Origin: JAHEIJ01 sp040235565
Lineage (GTDB): Bacteria; Pseudomonadota; Gammaproteobacteria; UBA6429; Thiohalophilaceae
Assembly (NCBI GenBank): GCA_040235565.1
Contig: JBECLA010000060.1
Span: 1 to 6,734, forward strand
DNA length: 6,734 bases
Reading direction: 5' to 3'
How positions within the stretch are numbered: the stretch's first letter is position 1; every line of letters starts with the position of its first letter. The position numbers were made by a program, and so were the translations under genes. This document shows, piece after piece, positions 1 through 4,743 of this stretch. The notes under the pieces were generated by a model, which worked only from the letters and a program-made list of their open reading frames with translations, was not told the DNA's origin and ran no database searches.

Positions 1-8
1 ATTTTCCT

Positions 9-17
9 AAAGGGAGA
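9..17 (+). promoter_or_regulatory. ribosome binding site of the sigma-54 activator
   Basis: The purine-rich AAAGGGAGA sits 5 bases before ATG 23 and supports that start. No promoter can be judged because only 22 bases precede the gene in this window. Confidence 0.7.
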
Positions 18-22
18 ATCCC

Positions 23-1633
23 ATGTCTGGTGAGCCCTTCGTGAGTTTGAAACCCGTTTCTTTTCTGCAAGCGTTTGTTATTCAGAGCATAAAGCTGGCA
101 CAACAGAAGGGTTGCATAGAATGTGATGATAATTTTAATTACATCGAGTTTCTTGGGTTGACAGCCAGTTCCTGTCTTGAAGCGGCAGCCAGACAGGAAC
201 TTGGACTGACCGGAGCGATCACGGAGGATCAATATAGCGAGATTATTCTTCGGATCAAAAACCAGATCGGTGGTAATTTCTGGCAAACATCAAGTGAACC
301 AGGTGTCATCCGCGTTGAAAACTCACATTGTCCTTTCGGGGACATGGTCAAGGAAGCCCCCGAATTATGTCGGATGACCTCGTCTGTTTTTGGTGGCATA
401 GCAGCGAAAAACTTTGGTTATGCGAAAGTCGAGCTGAAGAAACGCATTGCGACGAATGATGGCAAATGTGAAGTCTGTATTTATACAAATCCAGATATTG
501 CCAAAAGTCAATCGGGTGACGAATATCACAGCCAGGATGATCGGATTATTTCAAAGCGATCGCAATCAGAAGTATCGTTTCGGGTTGCGGAAAAACTGGA
601 AAAAACCTGGTGCCTTAACAACCAGAATGACCCTGATAGAAAACACAAATGCCACCCGGTTATCGTTGCTGAATCAAGCGACATGCGTAAAGCATTGGAA
701 GCTGCAGAAGTCGTTGGTCCTACCATGGCCAATATTTGTATCAGTGGAGAGACCGGTGTCGGTAAAGAGATCGTGGCGCGTGCAATTCATGCGTTGAGTG
801 AACGATGCGATTATGAGTTTGTTCCAGTAAATTGTGGTGCAATACCACAAGAGCTTATAGAAAGTTTATTGTTTGGTCATGAAAAAGGGGCATTTACCGG
901 CGCCTGTAATATTCACCAGGGATTTTTTGAAAGAGCGGAAAAGGGAACGTTATTTCTTGATGAAATAGACAGCCTGCCAATATTGGCACAGGCAAAATTG
1001 CTCCGCGTGCTTCAGGAAGGTGAATTTGAACGAGTAGGGGGGAGGGAGATGCTCAAGGCCGATGCGAGGATTATTTCAGCCTCGAATCGCGACATTGAAG
1101 CGATGACGTCAACGGGTGAGTTCCGTAAAGATTTATATTACAGGCTGAATGTTGTTCCGATACATATTCCCCCTCTGAGAGAACGGAAAGATGATATTTC
1201 AGAATTGACCAAACACATCTTGAGGCGGTTTTCCGAGAAATACAATAAACCCAGCATGGTGCTGAGTGACCGGGCCTGGGCGAAAATCATGGCCTATGAA
1301 TGGCCAGGAAACGTCCGTGAATTGGAGAATGTCCTGGAACGAGCCTATTTGTTTTCCCGTGATGCGGTTATCGAAGATATCGAAGTGGATGTGGCAGATA
1401 TCGATGTTGAAAGTGATATTCTTTACAATAGTTCTCTACGCGAAATGAAGAAGAAGGCTGTTAAAGAAGTTGAATTAAAAGTTTTGCAGGATGCCCTGAT
1501 TCGGCAAAGAGGGAATGTGACTGCTGTTGCGCGTGACATGGGGATTACGCCCAGAGCGGTACATCAGAAGCTCAAGCTGCATCGAATTGACCCGGCAGCA
1601 TATCGAGAACGCAATCATTCCGGCACTTATTAG
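23..1633 (+). CDS. sigma-54-dependent Fis-family transcriptional activator with four-cysteine (MetOD1-like) sensor domain
   Basis: A 536-residue enhancer-binding activator of RNA polymerase carrying sigma-54. Residues about 1-160 form a sensor domain with Cys103 (CPFG), Cys116 (LCRM), Cys149 and Cys152, plus a conserved-looking FGGIAAKNFGYAKV stretch. This pattern resembles the MetOD1 (metanogen output domain 1) family, so ligand or metal/redox sensing through the cysteines is inferred. A linker follows, then the AAA+ domain (about 212-445): Walker A GETGVGKE (242-249), the sigma-54 contact loop GAFTGA (289-294), Walker B GTLFLDEID (308-316), the arginine-containing FRKDLYYRL stretch (367-375) and WPGNVREL (427-434). 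A Fis-type helix-turn-helix lies at about 495-520. The intact GAFTGA argues for a true sigma-54 activator. The AAAGGGAGA at 9-17 is a good ribosome binding site for ATG 23. It is the first gene of an apparent unit with the transporter and DsrE-like genes, which it may control. The AAA+ and HTH parts are certain; the sensor domain name is less so. Confidence 0.93.
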   Translation: MSGEPFVSLKPVSFLQAFVIQSIKLAQQKGCIECDDNFNYIEFLGLTASSCLEAAARQELGLTGAITEDQYSEIILRIKNQIGGNFWQTSSEPGVIRVENSHCPFGDMVKEAPELCRMTSSVFGGIAAKNFGYAKVELKKRIATNDGKCEVCIYTNPDIAKSQSGDEYHSQDDRIISKRSQSEVSFRVAEKLEKTWCLNNQNDPDRKHKCHPVIVAESSDMRKALEAAEVVGPTMANICISGETGVGKEIVARAIHALSERCDYEFVPVNCGAIPQELIESLLFGHEKGAFTGACNIHQGFFERAEKGTLFLDEIDSLPILAQAKLLRVLQEGEFERVGGREMLKADARIISASNRDIEAMTSTGEFRKDLYYRLNVVPIHIPPLRERKDDISELTKHILRRFSEKYNKPSMVLSDRAWAKIMAYEWPGNVRELENVLERAYLFSRDAVIEDIEVDVADIDVESDILYNSSLREMKKKAVKEVELKVLQDALIRQRGNVTAVARDMGITPRAVHQKLKLHRIDPAAYRERNHSGTY

Positions 1634-1683
1634 CATTTTACAATTATTACAGTATCAATCATCACCCTTGAAGAGCTGAACGC

Positions 1684-2310
1684 ATGACGGCCTGTAATGA
1701 GCATTGCGGATGTGAAGTCACGGTTAAATCCCGGCGTGAACGACATATTCTGGTAACGGTGTTATTACTTAATGTCTGCATGTTTGTTGCAGAATTTGGC
1801 GCGGGCATTATAAGCCATTCTACTGCGCTGCTGGCCGACTCGCTGGATATGTTTGCCGATGCGTTTGTTTACGCTCTCAGTCTTTTTGCATTAGGTCGAG
1901 ACCAGATCTGGCGAAATCGGGCTGCCCTCACAAACGGGATTCTTGAATTATTAATCGGGCTGGGTATAGCAGTAGAGGCAATCAATAAACTATTTATTGA
2001 AGCGATACCTCTGGCCAATATCATGGGGATATTTGGAATCCTGGCATTAACTGTAAATACGGTTTGTTATGTGCTTCTGAGACGGTTTCGCGATGGTGAT
2101 ATAAATTTACGTGCTGTCTGGATCTGTTCGCGTAATGATATGCTGGCTAATATTGGTGTCTTGTTGGCCGCAGCCCTGGTTGTCGTTACACAATCAGCCT
2201 GGCCTGACATCGTAATTGGCCTGTTAATCGCGAGCGTCATTGTCCATAGTGCCTGGAAGATTGTCTATGAATCCACTAACATGAAATCCGCTTCAAAAAA
2301 AACCGTCTGA
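1684..2310 (+). CDS. short cation diffusion facilitator (CDF) family transporter, membrane domain only
   Basis: A 208-residue inner-membrane protein with about six hydrophobic segments, read as a CDF-type metal/proton antiporter. The TM2 signature LLADSLDMFADA (49-60) gives Asp55 and Asp59, matching the DxxxD or HxxxD metal site of YiiP/ZitB-like proteins. TM5 carries CSRNDMLANIGV, with Asp152 at the conserved acidic position but Cys148 where the canonical HxxxD motif has His. The protein stops shortly after TM6, so the cytosolic C-terminal domain of typical ~300-residue CDFs is absent. The N-terminus is Cys/His-rich (C4, H7, C8, C10), a possible soft-metal binding tail. GAAGAG at 1670-1675 is the likely ribosome binding site. 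It lies 50 bases after the activator gene and 42 bases before the preferred DsrE-like start. Family assignment is firm. The metal is unknown; the Cys site and N-terminal cysteines lead me to infer a thiophilic ion or a non-classical substrate. Confidence 0.85.
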   Translation: MTACNEHCGCEVTVKSRRERHILVTVLLLNVCMFVAEFGAGIISHSTALLADSLDMFADAFVYALSLFALGRDQIWRNRAALTNGILELLIGLGIAVEAINKLFIEAIPLANIMGIFGILALTVNTVCYVLLRRFRDGDINLRAVWICSRNDMLANIGVLLAAALVVVTQSAWPDIVIGLLIASVIVHSAWKIVYESTNMKSASKKTV

Positions 2311-2337
2311 TGTTGTAATTAAAATACAGTCAATAGC

Positions 2338-2343
2338 AGAGGA
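2338..2343 (+). promoter_or_regulatory. ribosome binding site deciding the DsrE-like start
   Basis: AGAGGA is directly adjacent to ATG 2344 (no spacing) and 9 bases before ATG 2353. Only the second has usable spacing, so 2353 is preferred and the protein loses three residues (MTA) from the longest reading. Confidence 0.6.
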
Positions 2344-2352
2344 ATGACAGCA

Positions 2353-2877
2353 ATGAAAAAATTACAATTATTGTTAGCCGTTGCCGGGATGTTAACAGCT
2401 TTTCTGGCAAGTCACGCCCAGGCAGAAGAGTTTGCACCTTACGGGACAGCCAAAGTGGATATGCATGAATATCCCACAATCAATGCCGTGTTTGATGCTA
2501 ATTATGAAGATCCGAATAAACTTAACATCCTGTATGCCTTTGTAAAAAATACGTCCAAACCGCTTAAAGGTAAAATGGTGGTTGTAACTCACGGTCCTGA
2601 ACTCAGAGCGTTTGCCAAGGAAAATTATGAGAAATACCAGGGCATCGTAGACAAAATGGCTTCCCTGGCGGAGGCAGGAGTCGAATTCCGCATGTGTAAT
2701 AATGCCATGCGTGCTGCTGGTTATAAGGCGGAGGATATGCACGGTTTTATTACCGTTGTCCCGGCGGGATTTCCCGAAATTGCCTATCTTCAGTCGCAGG
2801 GGTACAAGTACATCAATCCACTCCCCTACGGAGTCAAGGATGTCCGTTATCTGGAACACCCGGAACTGAAAAAGTAG
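2353..2877 (+). CDS. secreted DsrE-like single-cysteine protein
   Basis: A 174-residue exported protein. An ATG also exists at 2344, but AGAGGA (2338-2343) abuts it with no spacing. The same site is 9 bases before ATG 2353, which also begins the signal peptide cleanly (MKK, then a hydrophobic core and AHAQA-type end; predicted cleavage after residue 24). The mature part resembles DsrE/YchN-like folds: a hydrophobic strand LNILYAFV, then KMVVVTHGPELRAF, a helix, and EFRMCNNAMRAAGY with the single cysteine Cys115. In the family this position is the sulfur-handling or redox cysteine. The C-terminal GFITVVPAGFPEIAYLQSQGY also fits. The gene ends in tandem stops (TAG TAA). A periplasmic location differs from the cytoplasmic DsrEFH sulfur relay, so a role in sulfur transfer or metal/thiol handling next to the CDF transporter is inferred rather than shown. 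Confidence 0.85.
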   Translation: MKKLQLLLAVAGMLTAFLASHAQAEEFAPYGTAKVDMHEYPTINAVFDANYEDPNKLNILYAFVKNTSKPLKGKMVVVTHGPELRAFAKENYEKYQGIVDKMASLAEAGVEFRMCNNAMRAAGYKAEDMHGFITVVPAGFPEIAYLQSQGYKYINPLPYGVKDVRYLEHPELKK

Positions 2878-3002
2878 TAATCAGGTACCGGCGAAAATAG
2901 CCCCCGATCCCATTGGTGCCCCCTGAATGTTTACTTTCAGTCACCTGCGATGATGAATATGTCCTGACGTTACCGAAGAATTAAAGGGACCGGAGATTAC
3001 AA

Positions 3003-3022
3003 CGCCATGCGGTGGCATGGCG
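3003..3022. repeat. perfect 8-bp hairpin with tetraloop
   Basis: CGCCATGC (3003-3010) and GCATGGCG (3015-3022) are exact reverse complements around the loop GGTG. There is no T-run after it on either strand, so it is not a typical terminator. It lies in the MOSC-like remnant and may be partly a by-product of its codons. Confidence 0.6.
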
Positions 3023-3032
3023 GTATTACCGC
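3020..3032. repeat. 13-bp dyad, GCGGTA-T-TACCGC
   Basis: A perfect inverted repeat with a single central base overlaps the right arm of the preceding hairpin by three bases. A one-base centre suits a protein-binding dyad better than an RNA hairpin. No regulator can be assigned to it. Confidence 0.5.
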
Positions 3033-3214
3033 GCGAGTGATTTCTCCCGGTCATGTTCAGGTTGGTGATGATTGCGGGATCGTTGAATATCCAAATGATG
3101 TAAGAAAAAAGGGATAGAGGGAGTGAATTTCAATCAGTGGTACGGGTCAACAGCGGTTAGACAGCCCTGACTCGACTACACTTTATTGAATGGTGGACTC
3201 CACGATAGAAGCCG

Positions 3215-3784
3215 ATGACTGATCCCTCCCTGGTAACCCGGTTGCTGTCTGACTGGCGGGCCGGCGATGCCCGGGCCATCAATGAGTTGATGCCCCTGGT
3301 GCAGGACAACCTGCACCAGATCGCGGCGAAGTATATGCGCGGCGAGCGGGCCGGGCATACCCTGCAGGCCACGGCGCTGGTGAATGAGGCCTTTATGCGG
3401 CTCATCGATGTGAAACTGGAGTGGCAAAGCCGCGCCCATTTCATTGCCATTGCTGCGCGCACCATGCGTCGTATTCTGGTGGACCATGCCAAGGCAAGGC
3501 TGCGGGACAAGCGCGGCGGTGATGCCTGCAGGGTGACGCTGTATGAGAGTCGCATTGACGAGGACAACGGGCCGGACGTGCTGGAACTGGAAGAGGTGAT
3601 GAATCACCTGGCCGAGTTCGATGAACGCAAGGCCCAGATCATCGAGCTGAATTTCTACGGTGGCCTGACCTATCCGGAAATTGCCGAGGTGCTGTCCGTG
3701 TCCGAGGCCACGGTGGATCGGGAACTGCGCTTCGCCAAGGCCTGGCTGTATCGGGAATTGAAGCAGGGTCTCAGCCAGGCCTGA
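3215..3784 (+). CDS. ECF-type RNA polymerase sigma factor of the kinase-linked (ECF43/TIGR02999-like) type
   Basis: A 189-residue sigma-70 family factor with region 2 (about 12-88) and region 4 (about 125-185), joined by a short acidic linker. Region 2 contains GHTLQATALVNEAFMRL (47-63) and FIAIAARTMRRILVDHAKAR. Region 4 ends with the HTH LTYPEIAEVLSVSEATVDRE. This is the Sigma70_ECF (PF07638)/TIGR02999 style, a group commonly next to Ser/Thr kinases. In region 2.2 the usual acidic DAED is replaced by Gln51-Ala-Thr53-Ala. Vibrio EcfP likewise lacks that charge and needs phosphorylation of a threonine there by PknT, so Thr53 is the inferred phosphosite. An in-frame TAG at 3206-3208 makes ATG 3215 the first possible start. 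No strong Shine-Dalgarno is visible. It ends in tandem stops (TGA TAA) 6 bases from the convergent sensor gene. No anti-sigma gene is present in the window. Confidence 0.92.
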   Translation: MTDPSLVTRLLSDWRAGDARAINELMPLVQDNLHQIAAKYMRGERAGHTLQATALVNEAFMRLIDVKLEWQSRAHFIAIAARTMRRILVDHAKARLRDKRGGDACRVTLYESRIDEDNGPDVLELEEVMNHLAEFDERKAQIIELNFYGGLTYPEIAEVLSVSEATVDRELRFAKAWLYRELKQGLSQA

Positions 3785-3790
3785 TAACGG

Positions 3791-4663
3791 TCAGTCTTCG
3801 ATCATCTTCATGGCGTTGACCAGACTGCGGCGCATGCGGTTGAACGAGTGCGACAGCGAGGCCACTTCGTCCTTGCCCTGCAGTTCGTATTCGGGCACCT
3901 CCATGTTACCCATGCTCACCTCGTGGGCGATGACTGACATGGTGTGGATGGGAAGGATCACGATGCGATATAAAAGAATATTCATCAGCGCGATGATGAA
4001 CAGCAACACCCCGCCGGTGGAGAGCATAAAAGTAATGAGCGTTTCGCGGGCGCGCTTCAGGGCCACCTCCATGGGCACGCTGACCACTTGCGCCCCGACC
4101 ACTTCGTTCATCTGCCAGCCAAAGCCATTGGAGTCGCCGTAAATGGCGCGCATGGATTTGGGGGCATCGCTCACCTGGCCGTGACAACTCAGGCAGGCCG
4201 CTTTTTTCACCTGAATGGGCCGGGCGATATACAGCTTCTTGCCGGAGGCGGTCATGTACTCACCGATGATCTCTTTTTCCTGCTGGTTGTTACGGAAGTA
4301 TTCCACCATCCCGGCCTCCCAGTCGGTGGCACGAGAACTCGGGTTGGTGGGATTGAGGGTGGCCTCTTTATAGGTGTATTCGGGGTATTGTTTACGCAGC
4401 CGCGCGATATTGGTGGTGGCCGCATAGGCGGGAACCATCTGCGGCAGGAACTGCTCGCCGAGCTTCGGCTGCAGCAAGGGGCGTACCTCTTCAATGGTGT
4501 AACTGCGCACCGCCAGGGCCCCCTCCATAATGATGCCGGCGGTGTGCAGCACTTCTTCGCGGGCGTTTTGCTGCAGTATCTTGTACGAGATCATACCGGT
4601 TGCCCCAAGACAGAGAATGAAGGCGATCAGGAATACCAGATTGAACTTGACCCAGAGTTTCAT
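3791..4663 (-). CDS. membrane heme-c sensor: Tll0287-like (DUF3365) domain plus HAMP, no output domain
   Basis: A 290-residue inner-membrane protein. TM1 is at about 7-27 and TM2 at about 208-231, enclosing a periplasmic domain of about 180 residues. That domain has the Tll0287-like (PF11845, DUF3365) features: a YPEYTYKEATLNPTNPSSRAT stretch (93-112) and the c-type heme motif CLSCH with Cys157, Cys160 and His161. After TM2 there is a HAMP domain (about 232-284; ILPIH with Pro238, Glu248 region, KDEVASLSHSFNRMRRSL), and the protein then stops at residue 290. There is no histidine kinase, methyl-acceptor or cyclase module. Heme attachment would need the cytochrome c maturation system. It probably detects redox state or a heme ligand and signals by HAMP movement to a separate protein, for which the kinase encoded 80 bases upstream is the obvious candidate. 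Domains are clear; ligand and partner are inferred. Only a weak ribosome binding site precedes ATG 4663. Confidence 0.9.
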   Translation of the reverse strand: MKLWVKFNLVFLIAFILCLGATGMISYKILQQNAREEVLHTAGIIMEGALAVRSYTIEEVRPLLQPKLGEQFLPQMVPAYAATTNIARLRKQYPEYTYKEATLNPTNPSSRATDWEAGMVEYFRNNQQEKEIIGEYMTASGKKLYIARPIQVKKAACLSCHGQVSDAPKSMRAIYGDSNGFGWQMNEVVGAQVVSVPMEVALKRARETLITFMLSTGGVLLFIIALMNILLYRIVILPIHTMSVIAHEVSMGNMEVPEYELQGKDEVASLSHSFNRMRRSLVNAMKMIED

Positions 4664-4702
4664 GGTAGATGCCTGTAAGTGGTAACGGATTTTTATTCGC
4701 TG

Positions 4703-4733
4703 CGGGTCGCGGCTACGAGGGGGGAACGACCCG
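4703..4733. repeat. 7-bp inverted repeat between kinase and sensor genes
   Basis: CGGGTCG (4703-4709) and CGACCCG (4727-4733) are exact reverse complements with a 17-base loop, in the 80-base gap between the kinase stop and the sensor start. No T-run directly follows on the minus strand, so it is not a standard terminator. It could be a weak mRNA hairpin that tunes expression of the sensor gene, or chance. Confidence 0.4.
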
Positions 4734-4743
4734 GTGTAAATTA

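Larger units (their letters stand above)
2968..3117 (+). pseudogene. probable remnant: C-terminal tail of a MOSC-domain protein
   Basis: The frame starting at 2968, just after a TGA at 2965-2967, reads to TAG 3115-3117. It contains NAMRWHGGITARVISPGHVQ followed by VGDDCGIVEY. The GGI-x-ARV-x(3)-G-x-V-x-VGD pattern is the usual end of MOSC (molybdenum cofactor sulfurase C-terminal) domains, which carry or transfer sulfur. Only about 45 residues remain. The catalytic cysteine part is absent, and no in-frame N-terminal extension is visible before the TGA. ATG 3007 could in principle begin a 36-codon ORF, but it would start inside the domain. It lies just after the DsrE-like gene on the same strand, so an intact MOSC gene may once have belonged to that unit. 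I recognise the pattern by eye only; a frameshifted, decayed gene is the favoured reading. Confidence 0.5.
2878..3214. other. 337-base intergenic junction between the two blocks
   Basis: This is the only gap longer than 300 bases. It holds the MOSC-like remnant, two inverted repeats inside that remnant and, at the right end, the leader of the sigma factor gene. I see no convincing rho-independent terminator after the DsrE-like stop, no tRNA or other RNA gene, and no transposon ends. Base composition changes across this gap from A+T-richer to G+C-rich. Confidence 0.6.

Noticed and set aside
1622..1634. Possible sigma-54 promoter (GGCAC...GC) before the CDF gene
   Set aside because: The distance between the GG and GC elements is one base shorter than the strict -24/-12 spacing, and it overlaps the end of the activator gene.
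2392..2859. 155-codon minus-strand frame opposite the DsrE-like gene
   Set aside because: The + strand frame has a signal peptide, ribosome binding site and family motif. The opposite frame has none of these.
3157..3182. Possible sigma-70 promoter (TTAGAC and TACACT) before the sigma gene
   Set aside because: The spacer is only 14 bases and both boxes are poor matches, so it cannot be supported.
4088..4678. 196-codon + strand open frame opposite the heme sensor gene
   Set aside because: It is the antisense of a gene with clear TM, CxxCH and HAMP features. Its translation is low-complexity G/H/L-rich with no recognisable domain, as expected for a shadow frame in G+C-rich DNA.
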